NCBI RefSeq assembly: GCF_035982055.1
Contig: NZ_CP108427.1
Span: 8,989,001-9,053,000 of the forward strand
Length of the DNA stretch: 64,000 nt
Direction of reading: 5' to 3'
Origin: Streptomyces sp. NBC_01288
GTDB lineage: Bacteria; Actinomycetota; Actinomycetes; Streptomycetales; Streptomycetaceae
Below are positions 50,611-59,120 of this stretch, piece by piece. The notes beneath the pieces were generated by a model. It ran no database searches. It saw nothing but the letters and a program-made list of their open reading frames with translations, and was not told where the DNA came from. The number at the start of each line of letters is the position of its first letter. Position 1 is the stretch's first letter. The position numbers and the translations under genes were made by a program.

Positions 50611-51636
50611 TCAGAGCACGCACTCAGCCTCTTCATACCGATCAGCAGGCACGGTCTTCAGAGTCTCCACCGCATCCGCCAACGACACCATCACAATGTC
50701 GGTCCCCCGAAGCGCGGTCATCTTCCCGAACTCCCCCCGATGCGCGGCCTCCACCGCATGCCACCCAAACCGAGTGGCAAGCACCCGGTCGTACGCGGTC
50801 GGAGTACCCCCACGCTGCACATGCCCGAGAATCACCGGCCGCGCTTCCTTGCCGAGCCGTTCCTCCAGCTCGATGGACAGCTGCCGTGCGATCCCCGCGA
50901 AACGCTCGTGCCCGTAGACGTCCTTCTTGCCCTCGTCGAAGTCCATGGACCCCGCACGGGGCTTGGCGCCCTCCGCAGCGACCACTATCGCGAACCTCTT
51001 GCCCGCTTCGAAGCGTTCGCCGACCCGAGCCGCCAACTCCTCGATGTCGAAGGGCCGTTCAGGTACGACGATGGCGTGCGCGCCGGCCGCCATGCCGGAG
51101 TGGAGCGCGATCCAGCCGGTGTGGCGGCCCATGACCTCCACGACGAGGACGCGCTGGTGGGACTCGGCGGTGGTCTTGAGCCGGTCGAGCGCCTCGGTCG
51201 CGACACCGACGGCCGTGTCGAAGCCGAAGGTGACGTCCGTGACCGCGATGTCGTTGTCGATGGTCTTGGGGACGCCGACGACCGGGAGACCGGCGTCGTA
51301 CATCAGCTTGGCCGCCTTGAGCGTGCCCTCGCCGCCGATCGGGATGATCGCGTCGAGGCCGAGTTCCTCGACATGGCCCCGGGCCCGCTCGACACCGTCC
51401 CGGAGCTGGGAGGGCTGGACGCGGGAGGAGCCGAGGATGGTGCCGCCGCGAGCGAGGATGCCGCTCACCGCGTCCAGGTCGAGCTTGAGGTAGTCGCACT
51501 CCAGGAGGCCTTTCCAGCCGTCCCGGAAGCCGATGACCTCGTCGCCGTGGTCGACGACGGCGCGGTGCACGACGGACCGGATGACGGCGTTCAGGCCGGG
51601 GCAGTCGCCGCCGGACGTGAGGACACCAATGCGCAT
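50611..51636 (-). CDS. pfkA: 6-phosphofructokinase
   Basis: The 341-residue glycolytic enzyme phosphorylates fructose 6-phosphate. Motifs are GVLTSGGDCPGLNAVI at the start, IGGEGTLKAA, PKTIDNDIAVTD (catalytic Asp), MGRHTGWIAL, and GHVQRGGTPTAYDR. GGEGT with Gly at the phosphate-donor position fits an ATP-dependent enzyme of the actinobacterial group, although PPi use is not excluded by sequence alone. ATG at 51636 gives the standard start. It stands alone. Confidence 0.95.
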   Translation of the reverse strand: MRIGVLTSGGDCPGLNAVIRSVVHRAVVDHGDEVIGFRDGWKGLLECDYLKLDLDAVSGILARGGTILGSSRVQPSQLRDGVERARGHVEELGLDAIIPIGGEGTLKAAKLMYDAGLPVVGVPKTIDNDIAVTDVTFGFDTAVGVATEALDRLKTTAESHQRVLVVEVMGRHTGWIALHSGMAAGAHAIVVPERPFDIEELAARVGERFEAGKRFAIVVAAEGAKPRAGSMDFDEGKKDVYGHERFAGIARQLSIELEERLGKEARPVILGHVQRGGTPTAYDRVLATRFGWHAVEAAHRGEFGKMTALRGTDIVMVSLADAVETLKTVPADRYEEAECVL

Positions 51637-51838
51637 AACCCGAAAGAACCTTCTCGACGTGGACCGGGACCGGACCACGTTGTCCGGTATGAACCCCGCC
51701 ACCCTAGCGGCAGAAGGGGGCGGGGTCGTAGCGTGCGTCCGCCTGCTGGACGACCCCGCTCACCTGCGCGGACGAGCCGTCAGACGGGCTGGTTGCCGGT
51801 ATCCGACGAGGAGATGGACACCCGCCCTCGGACCTGGT

Positions 51839-52567
51839 TCAGGCAGGTTGCTGAGCTGCGCTGATGCGCTCGTTGCGGAGCGCCTCGTACCAGCGGTCGT
51901 CGATCGGCGGCAGCGCGTTCACATCGAGGGCCAGCTTCAGCAGCAGGTCCGCGATCAGCGGGTTGCGGGCGAGCACGGGCCCGTGCATGTACGTACCGAA
52001 CACCGTGTCGTTGTACGCGCCCTCCGTGCCGTCGCCCGTGCCGTTGCCCTTGCCGAGCCGCACCTGGGCGAACGGGCGGGCGGTGGGGCCGAGATGGGTG
52101 ACGCCCTGGTGGTTCTCGAAGCCGGTCAGCTGGGGCAGGCCCAGGCGGGCGTCGATGTCGCCGAGGACGTCACCGACGCACCGCTCGCCCTCGCCGCGCG
52201 TCGATACCACGTCGAGCAGGCCGAGGCCGGGCTCGCGCTGGCCGAGGTCGTTGATGAACTCGTGGCCGAGGATCTGGTAGCCGGCGCACACCGAGAAGAC
52301 GATCGCGCCGTTGCCGACCGCCCGGTGCAGGCCGCCGTCACGGCGCAGGCGCTCCGCCGCGAGGCGCTGCGGGCGGTCCTCGCCGCCGCCGATGAGGTAG
52401 ATGTCGCCCGAGGTCGGGATGGGCTGGTCGCTGCGCACGTCCATCCGGGCCACGTCGAGGCCGCGCTGCCGTGCCCGGCGTTCCACGACAAGGGCGTTGC
52501 CCTGGTCGCCGTAGGTGCTCAGCAGGTCCGGGTAGATCCACACCAGACGCAGCTGGTTGTCGCTCAT
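51839..52567 (-). CDS. gatD: lipid II isoglutaminyl synthase, glutaminase subunit
   Basis: The 242-residue class I glutamine amidotransferase has the nucleophile Cys94 in FSVCAGYQILG and the His in GTYMHGPV (about 195). IGGGEDRPQ lies near residue 60. With MurT it amidates the glutamate of lipid II stem peptide, supplying ammonia from glutamine. It lies directly downstream of murT on the same strand, 21 bp away. ATG at 52567 matches the family N-terminus. Confidence 0.93.
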   Translation of the reverse strand: MSDNQLRLVWIYPDLLSTYGDQGNALVVERRARQRGLDVARMDVRSDQPIPTSGDIYLIGGGEDRPQRLAAERLRRDGGLHRAVGNGAIVFSVCAGYQILGHEFINDLGQREPGLGLLDVVSTRGEGERCVGDVLGDIDARLGLPQLTGFENHQGVTHLGPTARPFAQVRLGKGNGTGDGTEGAYNDTVFGTYMHGPVLARNPLIADLLLKLALDVNALPPIDDRWYEALRNERISAAQQPA

Positions 52568-52588
52568 GGTCAATTCGTCCTCTGAGTC

Positions 52589-53827
52589 TCAGTTGCCGAC
52601 GCGGCGGCGCAGGTCCTGGAACGCGGTGTAGTTCGCGATGACCTCGATCCGGCCGGGCGGCGCCTGCTGCACGGCCTGGTCGAGGTTGTCGCAGACCTGG
52701 AAGTGCTGGTTGGCCACTTCCAGGCGGACCGCGAGGTCCAGCTTGCGGTCGCCCACGACGAAGATGGGGTGGCCGGTCAGTCGGGTGTAGTCGACGTCCC
52801 AGAGCCACGAGGTGTCGGTGCCGTCGGCGCCGCGCGCGTTCACCGAGAGGATCACCGGGGTCGGCGGCGGATCGATCAGGCTGAACGTTTCGAGCCAGCC
52901 CGCCGGGTTCTTCGCCAGCAGCAGGCGCAGGTCGCGCTGCATGAACTGGACGACGTCATAGCGTCCGGCGACGGCCTGCACCCGGTACATGCGCTCCAGG
53001 GCGACCTGCGGCGGCACCCCGAAGACGGCGGCGACCGCGGCGGAGGACGCGGCGTTGGCCTTGTTGGCGCGCCCCGGCAGCTGAAGATGGATCGGCCAGG
53101 CGGAGCCGTGCGGATCGAGAACATGATCCCCGGACAGCGCCCAACTCGGCGTCGGCCGACGGAATCCGCACTCGCCGCAGAACCAGTCGTCGCCCGGCCG
53201 CTGCATCACGCCACCGCAGGACGGGCAGGACCAGGCGTCGTCCTTCCACATCTGTCCGGCGGCGACCCAGATCACGTTGGGGGAGGAGGAAGCGGCCCAC
53301 ACGACCAACGGGTCGTCGGCATTGGCGACGACGACGGCCTTCGAACCGGCAAGCCCCTCACGCCAGTTCTCCGCGAGCATGCGGGTCTCGGCCGCGCGGT
53401 CCAACTGGTCGCGGGAGAGGTTGAGCAGGGCGATGCACTTGGGGTCGGTGTCACGGGCGACGCCGGCGAGGTACTTCTCGTCGACCTCGATGACACCGAA
53501 CTTGGCGTCCGAGCCACCGGCCAGCGCCGAGGTGATGCCGGCGGGCATGTTGGCGCCGAGCGCGTTCGAGACGACCTCACCGGCGGCCCCGAGGGCCTCG
53601 GCGATCAAACGCGTCGTCGTGGTCTTGCCGTTGGTGGCCGAGACGAGCGTCACGTCCAGGTTCTGTGCGAGCCGGGCGAGCAGGTCGGGGTCGAGTTTGA
53701 GTGCCACTCGGCCGCCGATCACCGATCCGCTGCCCCGCCCCGCAGCACGCGATGCCGCCGCGACCGCCTTGCCCGCCGTCACGGCCAGCTTGGCCCGCGG
53801 CGTGAGCGGGTCCGAGTTGCCTGCCAT
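52589..53827 (-). CDS. murT: lipid II isoglutaminyl synthase, Mur ligase-like subunit
   Basis: The 412-residue protein has the Mur ligase P-loop SATNGKTTTTRLI (about residues 65-77) and NLSRDQLDR. A four-Cys zinc ribbon is inserted in the central domain (CPSCGGVMQ and CGECGFRR, about 198-220), and the C-terminal DUF1727 domain follows. It uses ATP to activate the glutamate of lipid II, which is then amidated with ammonia from GatD. ATG at 53827 was chosen over a longer frame with no family support. Confidence 0.94.
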   Translation of the reverse strand: MAGNSDPLTPRAKLAVTAGKAVAAASRAAGRGSGSVIGGRVALKLDPDLLARLAQNLDVTLVSATNGKTTTTRLIAEALGAAGEVVSNALGANMPAGITSALAGGSDAKFGVIEVDEKYLAGVARDTDPKCIALLNLSRDQLDRAAETRMLAENWREGLAGSKAVVVANADDPLVVWAASSSPNVIWVAAGQMWKDDAWSCPSCGGVMQRPGDDWFCGECGFRRPTPSWALSGDHVLDPHGSAWPIHLQLPGRANKANAASSAAVAAVFGVPPQVALERMYRVQAVAGRYDVVQFMQRDLRLLLAKNPAGWLETFSLIDPPPTPVILSVNARGADGTDTSWLWDVDYTRLTGHPIFVVGDRKLDLAVRLEVANQHFQVCDNLDQAVQQAPPGRIEVIANYTAFQDLRRRVGN

Positions 53828-53981
53828 CAGTTCTCGATCCTCCTTGCGTACGCGCCGCGCCTCTGCCTCCGGCAACGTGGTGTGGACCTCAGCCTATCGA
53901 GATCCTTATCGGTGCCCGAACCGCGGCACCGCGAACCCCTCGCGGCGGGCGTGCGCCGTAGAGAACCGTACCCTTGCGCCC

Positions 53982-54527
53982 ATGCGATACGGCTCCATCC
54001 CGGGCGCCCACGGGCGAGTCCGTCCCCTCACCCTGCTCGGCGACCCCCTCCTGCATGCCCCGTGCGAGGAGGTCACGAACTTCGGCCCCGAACTCGCCCG
54101 CCTCGTAGAGGACTTGTTCGCGACGATGTACGCGGCCCAGGGGGTGGGCCTCGCCGCGAACCAAGTAGGCGAGTCCCTAAGGGTGTTCGTCTACGACTGC
54201 CCCGACGACGAGGACACCCGCCACCTCGGCCATGTGGTCAACCCACGCCTGGTGGAGACGGACGGTGTGGTGTTGAGAGGCCCGGAGGGCTGCCTTTCCC
54301 TACCGGGCCTGGAGGCGGGGACGGAGCGCTACGACCATGCCGTGATCGAGGGCTTCACGGTGACCGGGGACCCGATCACCGTGCACGGCACGGGTTGGTT
54401 CGCTCGCTGCCTTCAACACGAGCACGACCACGTGGAGGGCCGGGTATACGCGGACCACCTGACGGGCTGGCGCCAAAAACGCTTGACGCGACAGGTGGCT
54501 CGGGCTTCTTGGCACCGGCGGGGATGA
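53982..54527 (+). CDS. def: peptide deformylase
   Basis: The 181-residue metalloenzyme removes the formyl group from nascent proteins. All three motifs are present: GVGLAANQVG (about residues 54-63), EGCLSLPG with the metal Cys, and QHEHDHVEG with two metal His and the catalytic Glu. ATG at 53982 gives the usual start. It is divergent from murT and is one of probably several deformylases in the genome, since no fmt lies next to it. Confidence 0.95.
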   Translation: MRYGSIPGAHGRVRPLTLLGDPLLHAPCEEVTNFGPELARLVEDLFATMYAAQGVGLAANQVGESLRVFVYDCPDDEDTRHLGHVVNPRLVETDGVVLRGPEGCLSLPGLEAGTERYDHAVIEGFTVTGDPITVHGTGWFARCLQHEHDHVEGRVYADHLTGWRQKRLTRQVARASWHRRG

Positions 54528-54573
54528 CGCTTTTAGGCGCGCGACCACCTCTCGGCACCGGTGCGGCGAGGCT

Positions 54574-54665
54574 TTTTAGGGCCGCGGACCTGTCTCGATC
54601 TGCGGCTCCGCCGCGCGGGCGCGACCAGCCCCCACGCACTCGCAGCCGACATACGACCCCTAAAA
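54574..54665 (+). repeat. interspersed GC-rich repeat, copy 3, flanked by 8-bp inverted repeats
   Basis: The element contains TGCGGCTCCGCCGCG and GGGCGCGACCAGCCCCCACG like copy 2. Here it is bounded by TTTTAGGG (54574-54581) and its complement CCCTAAAA (54658-54665). The right arm supplies the stop codon of the TetR gene (54660-54662). It fills the gap between the convergent def and tetR genes and may act as terminator for both. Confidence 0.7.
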
Positions 54666-55304
54666 CCCCGGCCCACCGACCTTGTCCCCGGCGGCAGCCA
54701 ACCGCCCCCACAACAGATCGGCCAGACTCCGCACCAACTCAGCCCGGGAACAAGGCCGTTCACCCAGCCACCAGTCCCCGGCCGCGTGCATCATCCCGAC
54801 AATCCCATGCCCCCACACCCGAGCCAGCTGCTGACTGTTGGGCCCGAGATCCACCCGCTCCTCGATGACCTGAGCCAACTCCTCGCCCATACGCCGGAGC
54901 AGCGGAACAGAGTGATTCCCGGTGTCGAACCCCTGATCCGCAGTCTGCCCACCCTCCACGGGATGCATCAGGAACCGATACACCTGAGGAAGAGCCTCGA
55001 TCGCGGCAAGGTACGTGTCGAGCGTGGCCTCAACCCGCTCCCGACGCTCAGCGGGCGCATCCAACGCCGCCCGCAACGAAGACAACAGGGCATCCGTATG
55101 CCGCTTGGCAAGGGCCGCGTACAGTCCACCCTTGTCCCCGAAGTGCCGGTACAGAATCGGCTTCGTAATACCCGCTTCCGCGGCGATCGCGTTCATCGAG
55201 GCCTGCGGACCATCACGCAGCACCACTCTGTCCGCGGCCTCCAACAACTCGCGCCGTCGGCGGTCGGCGGACCTCTGCTGATCGGTCCGCTGCGTGGTGT
55301 CCAT
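54660..55304 (-). CDS. TetR family transcriptional regulator
   Basis: The 214-residue repressor has an N-terminal TetR HTH (about residues 15-62; RRRELLEAADRVVLRDG, AIAAEAGITKPILYRHFGDKGGLY) and a helical ligand domain. It is divergent from an acyl-CoA dehydrogenase gene, which it likely controls through the inverted repeat at 55419-55442. The ligand is probably an acyl-CoA, by context. The stop codon is inside a repeat arm. Confidence 0.9.
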   Translation of the reverse strand: MDTTQRTDQQRSADRRRRELLEAADRVVLRDGPQASMNAIAAEAGITKPILYRHFGDKGGLYAALAKRHTDALLSSLRAALDAPAERRERVEATLDTYLAAIEALPQVYRFLMHPVEGGQTADQGFDTGNHSVPLLRRMGEELAQVIEERVDLGPNSQQLARVWGHGIVGMMHAAGDWWLGERPCSRAELVRSLADLLWGRLAAAGDKVGGPGF

Positions 55305-55418
55305 GATCTCTCCCCACCCGTGCTGAATCGGTGACGCCTGCGCAAACTAACACTCAATAGCCCCAACGCCTCGAACGGGCTGCCGAGTGGTCATCGGGAG
55401 TTGACTTTTCCTACCCGT

Positions 55419-55442
55419 CGGTAACAGACTCTGTCGTTACCG
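55419..55442. promoter_or_regulatory. inverted repeat operator candidate for the TetR regulator
   Basis: CGGTAAC-N10-GTTACCG is a perfect 7-bp inverted repeat in the divergent region. It lies just after TTGACT (55401-55406), which may be the -35 of the dehydrogenase promoter, so binding would block transcription. A further GTAAC copy follows at 55446-55450. Confidence 0.55.
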
Positions 55443-55475
55443 CAAGTAACATGCTAGTGCGCTGCTGGAGGAGTC

Positions 55476-56705
55476 ATGGCCGAGTTCACCATGGAACTCA
55501 ACGACGAACAGAAGGAGGTGCGGGACTGGCTGCACGGCTTCGCCGCCGACGTCATCCGCCCCGCCGCCGCCGAATGGGACGAGCGTGAGGAGACTCCCTG
55601 GCCGGTCATCCAGGAGGCCGCGAAGGTCGGCATCTACTCCCTGGACTTCTACGCCCAGCAGTACTTCGACCCCACCGGCCTCGGCATCCCGATGGCCATG
55701 GAGGAACTGTTCTGGGGCGACGCGGGCATAGCCCTCTCCATAGTCGGCACCGGTCTCGCCGCGGTCGGCGTCCTCGCCAACGGCACCGAGGAACAGATCG
55801 GCACCTGGATTCCCCAGATGTACGGCGACGCCAACGACGTCAAGGTCGCCGCCTTCTGCTCCTCCGAGCCCGACGCCGGTTCCGACGTGGCCTCCATGCG
55901 CACGCGTGCCGTGTACGACGAGGCCAAGGACGAGTGGGTGCTCAACGGCACCAAGACCTGGGCGACCAACGGCGGTATCGCCAACGTCCACGTCGTCGTC
56001 GCGGTCGTCGACGCGGACCTCGGCTCCAAGGGCCACGCCTCCTTCATCGTCCCGTCGGGCACGCCGGGCCTGTCCCAGGGGCAGAAGTTCAAGAAGCACG
56101 GCATCCGCGCCTCGCACACCGCCGAGGTCGTCCTGGAGGACGTCCGCATCCCCGGTTCCTGCCTGCTCGGCGGCAAGGAGAAGCTCGACGAGCGGCTCGC
56201 CCGCGCCCGTGAGCGCGCGAAGGCCGGCGGCGGCGAGCGCGTGAAGAACGCGGCGATGGCCACGTTCGAGGCGTCCCGCCCCGCGGTCGGCGCGATGGCG
56301 GTGGGCACGGCCCGGGCCGCGTACGAGGTCGCCCTCGACTACGCGATGACCCGCGAGCAGTTCGGCCGCCCGATCATCGACAACCAGGGTGTCGCCTTCC
56401 AGCTCGCCGACATGCGTACGTCCATCGACGCGGCGCGGCTGCTGGTGTGGCGGGCGTCCTGGATGGCCGTCAACGGCAAGCAGTTCACGGCGGCCGAGGG
56501 ATCGATGTCGAAGCTGTTCGCGAGCGAGACGGCGAAGAAGGTCACCGGGCAGGCGATTCAGATCCTGGGCGGGAATGGCTACACCCGTGAGTATCCGGTT
56601 GAGCGGATGCACCGTGACGCCGCGATCTACACGATCTTCGAGGGCACGAGTGAGATTCAGCGGCTGGTGATCGCGAGGACGCTGTCGGGGATGCCGATTC
56701 GTTGA
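55476..56705 (+). CDS. acyl-CoA dehydrogenase
   Basis: The 409-residue flavoenzyme oxidises an acyl-CoA to the trans-2-enoyl-CoA. It has the family signatures CSSEPDAGSDVASMRT (about residues 129-144), TKTWATNGG, ILGGNGYTREYPVERMHRD and the C-terminal IFEGTSEIQRLVIAR. The last contains the usual Glu position of the catalytic base. It follows a GGAGGAG site. Chain-length preference cannot be told. It ends directly at an interspersed repeat. Confidence 0.93.
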   Translation: MAEFTMELNDEQKEVRDWLHGFAADVIRPAAAEWDEREETPWPVIQEAAKVGIYSLDFYAQQYFDPTGLGIPMAMEELFWGDAGIALSIVGTGLAAVGVLANGTEEQIGTWIPQMYGDANDVKVAAFCSSEPDAGSDVASMRTRAVYDEAKDEWVLNGTKTWATNGGIANVHVVVAVVDADLGSKGHASFIVPSGTPGLSQGQKFKKHGIRASHTAEVVLEDVRIPGSCLLGGKEKLDERLARARERAKAGGGERVKNAAMATFEASRPAVGAMAVGTARAAYEVALDYAMTREQFGRPIIDNQGVAFQLADMRTSIDAARLLVWRASWMAVNGKQFTAAEGSMSKLFASETAKKVTGQAIQILGGNGYTREYPVERMHRDAAIYTIFEGTSEIQRLVIARTLSGMPIR

Positions 56706-56762
56706 GTTTCGGGTGCGGGCGCGGTGGGGGCTGAGCGCGCAGTTCCCCGCGCCCCTTTGGGG
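56704..56762 (-). repeat. interspersed GC-rich repeat, copy 4 (inverted)
   Basis: Read on the minus strand it is AAAGGGGCGCGGGGAACTG, CGCGCTCAGCCCCCACCGCG, CCCGCACCCGAAAC, a short-form copy. It begins within or next to the stop codon of the acyl-CoA dehydrogenase gene. It separates that gene from a convergent GNAT gene. Confidence 0.75.
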
Positions 56763-56780
56763 GCGCGGATGTTCACCGGG

Positions 56781-57311
56781 TCAGCCGTGCCAGTCCTCGG
56801 CCAGCAACCCGAGGATCACCTCGTCGACGAACTCGCCGTTGACCCACGCCGCACGGCGGAGCCTCCCCTCCTGGACGAACCCGGCGTGGGAGGCGGCCCG
56901 GATCATCGGCGTGTTGTCGGCCAGGGTCTCCAACTGGAGCCGGTGCAGTCCGCGGACGGTGAAGCCGTAGGTGCACAGCACGGTGACGACGTCGACGGCG
57001 AGTCCGCGGCCGCGGAAACCCGGCCGCAGGGACATGCCCAGGTGGGCGCTCCTGTTGTGGGTGTCGATGCCCCACAGCCCCGCGGTCCCCGCCAACTCGT
57101 CGTTGTCGAGGGAGACGACAGCGAAGGGGGCGGCGTCGTCGTCGGGTTCGGTGACCGCGAAGGGTGAGGCCTCGGCGCCCGGTGAGAGAGGGCGCCAGGG
57201 GCGTGAGTCCACCCGCGATCTCGTCGCCACGTCGTCGTACAACTCGGCGTGCAGGACCGGGACATCCGACTCGTGCCGGGCTCGGAGCCCGATCCTGGTT
57301 CCTCGTAGCAT
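56781..57311 (-). CDS. GNAT family N-acetyltransferase (RimJ/RimL-like)
   Basis: The 176-residue protein has the acetyl-CoA loop LRPGFRGRGLAVDVV (about residues 95-109). LHRLQLETLADNTPMIRAASHAGFVQEG (about 121-148) follows, typical of the Acetyltransf_3 (RimJ/L) group that acts on protein N-termini or small amines. The target is unknown. It is a single gene, convergent with the dehydrogenase. Confidence 0.9.
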   Translation of the reverse strand: MLRGTRIGLRARHESDVPVLHAELYDDVATRSRVDSRPWRPLSPGAEASPFAVTEPDDDAAPFAVVSLDNDELAGTAGLWGIDTHNRSAHLGMSLRPGFRGRGLAVDVVTVLCTYGFTVRGLHRLQLETLADNTPMIRAASHAGFVQEGRLRRAAWVNGEFVDEVILGLLAEDWHG

Positions 57312-57372
57312 GGCCTGTTCTTAGCCGACCCTCTCGCCGCCGATCAACCCGATTACCGCCCGCGTCGAAGGG

Positions 57373-57894
57373 TCACCGGTGCTTGAGGGGCGTCAGCTGC
57401 TCGATGTCGTACCGTCCCCGCAACTCCTCGATGGCCGCATGATCCGGCGGCCCCCCACCCCCGAGAATCTCCAACAGCTCCTCGAAATACCGCTCATGAT
57501 CCGGTGGCGGAGACGCCTGGAAGAACATCTTCGCCGCCGTCTCCGTAGGGTTCGAGAACGCGTGCGGACATCCGGGCGGCACGACGATCACCGTGCCCGG
57601 TGTCGCCCGTACCACCCGCGTGCCCGAACTCGATTCCCACCGCTGCCAGTTGTCAGGGGTCCTGATCCGCGGCTCGAAGGCGAGGACATCCAGCTCGCCT
57701 TCGAGCACGTAGAACAACTCCTCGCTACGGGTGTGCACATGGGCCCCGACATCGAACCCCGGAGGCACCACCACCTCGAAGGTCGACGCGGTCCGGGAGT
57801 GCGAGCCGGTCACCTTGAACGTCACGTGCTGCGCGGGTGTCTGGACGACCCGGCCGTGACCCGGCGGCACCAGCAACCCCTCCGTCGCCGTCAT
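57373..57894 (-). CDS. cupin-domain protein, candidate flaviolin-forming monooxygenase
   Basis: The 173-residue single-domain cupin has motif 1 GAHVHTRSEELFYVLEGELDV (about residues 49-69) and motif 2 PPGCPHAFSNP (about 107-117). Position after rppA and the P450 recalls the cofactor-independent cupin monooxygenase MomA, which oxidises tetrahydroxynaphthalene to flaviolin. That function is inferred from context. ATG at 57894 follows GAGGTG. It starts 7 bp after the P450 stop. Confidence 0.8.
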   Translation of the reverse strand: MTATEGLLVPPGHGRVVQTPAQHVTFKVTGSHSRTASTFEVVVPPGFDVGAHVHTRSEELFYVLEGELDVLAFEPRIRTPDNWQRWESSSGTRVVRATPGTVIVVPPGCPHAFSNPTETAAKMFFQASPPPDHERYFEELLEILGGGGPPDHAAIEELRGRYDIEQLTPLKHR

Positions 57895-57901
57895 CGGCAC
57901 C

Positions 57902-59116
57902 TCACCACGTCACCGGCAGTGCCTCGGGCCCGCGGATCAACGCGCCCTTCTTGAACGGGACTTCATCGGCCGGTACCGCGAGCCGCAGCCCGGGCAACCG
58001 GTCCAGCAGCGCGTCCACCAGCAGCTCGGACTCCAGCCGCGCCAGCATGTTGCCGGGGCAGAAGTGCGGTCCGAAGCCGAAGGAGACGTGCGGGTTGGGG
58101 CTGCGCGTGAAGTCGATCCGGTCCGGGTCCGGGAACACGTCCGGGTCCCGGTTCGCGGCCAGGTACGACACGTACACCGGGTCGCCCGCCCGCATCCGCA
58201 CCCCGCGGATCTCCACGTCCTCCATGGCGATCCGGGACAGGCCGACCGCGTTGCGGTGCGGGATGTAGCGCAGCAGCTCGTCGATGGCCTGGGGCCTCAA
58301 CTCCGGTTCGGCGCGCAGCCGTTCGACGAGATCCGGGCGGGTCAGCAGCAGGTAGAACATCTGCCCGCTGTTGTTGGTGACCGCCTCGCCGCCGATCTGC
58401 AACAGCACCGCGAGCCCCACCGCCTCCTCCAGCGTGATCTCCTCCCGGCCCACGGCGGCACCGAGCAGTGAGGCGACGTCCTCGCCGTCGCCGCCCTCCC
58501 GCAGACCGATGAGGTCGCCGAAGTAGGCGCCCATTTCCTGCTTCGCCTGCTCGCTGACCTTGGCGCCGTGCGAGGAGGACAGGATGAGCTGGGTCCAGGT
58601 GTGCATGCCGTGCCGGTCGGCCGCCGGCACCCCCATCAGCTCGCAGATGACCGCGATCGGGAAGGGGCTCAGCACGGTCTCGGTGAGGTCCGCGGGCGGC
58701 CCGTTCTCAAGCAGCTCGTCGATCAACTCGTCGAGCAGCAGCCGGGACTGCTCCCGCACCCGCTCCACCCCGCGCGCCGTGAACGCCGGGGCGACCGAGC
58801 GCCGTAGCCGGGTGTGGTCCGGCGGGTCGAGGAACCCGACCGCGCCACGCGCCGGGATGAAGTGCGGGGCGAGCCGGGTCACCGGCTGGTCCATCACCGC
58901 CTCGCGGCTGAACCGGGGATCGTTGGTGACCATCCGCACGTCGTCGTGCCGGGTGATCAGCCACGCCCAGCCCTCGCCGTTGGGCAGCTTGATCCGGTTG
59001 ACCGGACCCTCCCGCATCAGCTTGGCGAGGACCGGGTCGAAGTCCACCCCGGTCAGGTCGAGGGCCGGCCAGGGCCGGACCGGGGGCAGGGTCTCGGTGA
59101 GCGTCTCTTCAGTCAC
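57902..59116 (-). CDS. cytochrome P450, CYP158A-like
   Basis: The 404-residue P450 has the heme motif FGFGPHFCPGNMLAR (about residues 346-360), the ExxR helix (ELLRYI region) and an I-helix GGEAVTNNS, unusually lacking the common Ala-Gly-x-x-Thr. The sequence resembles Streptomyces CYP158A2 closely (MREGPV, NGEGWAW, IPHRNAVGLSRIA), an enzyme that couples flaviolin into dimers and trimers. GTG at 59116 starts 4 bp after the rppA stop, so the genes form one operon. Confidence 0.92.
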   Translation of the reverse strand: MTEETLTETLPPVRPWPALDLTGVDFDPVLAKLMREGPVNRIKLPNGEGWAWLITRHDDVRMVTNDPRFSREAVMDQPVTRLAPHFIPARGAVGFLDPPDHTRLRRSVAPAFTARGVERVREQSRLLLDELIDELLENGPPADLTETVLSPFPIAVICELMGVPAADRHGMHTWTQLILSSSHGAKVSEQAKQEMGAYFGDLIGLREGGDGEDVASLLGAAVGREEITLEEAVGLAVLLQIGGEAVTNNSGQMFYLLLTRPDLVERLRAEPELRPQAIDELLRYIPHRNAVGLSRIAMEDVEIRGVRMRAGDPVYVSYLAANRDPDVFPDPDRIDFTRSPNPHVSFGFGPHFCPGNMLARLESELLVDALLDRLPGLRLAVPADEVPFKKGALIRGPEALPVTW

Positions 59117-59120
59117 GTAC

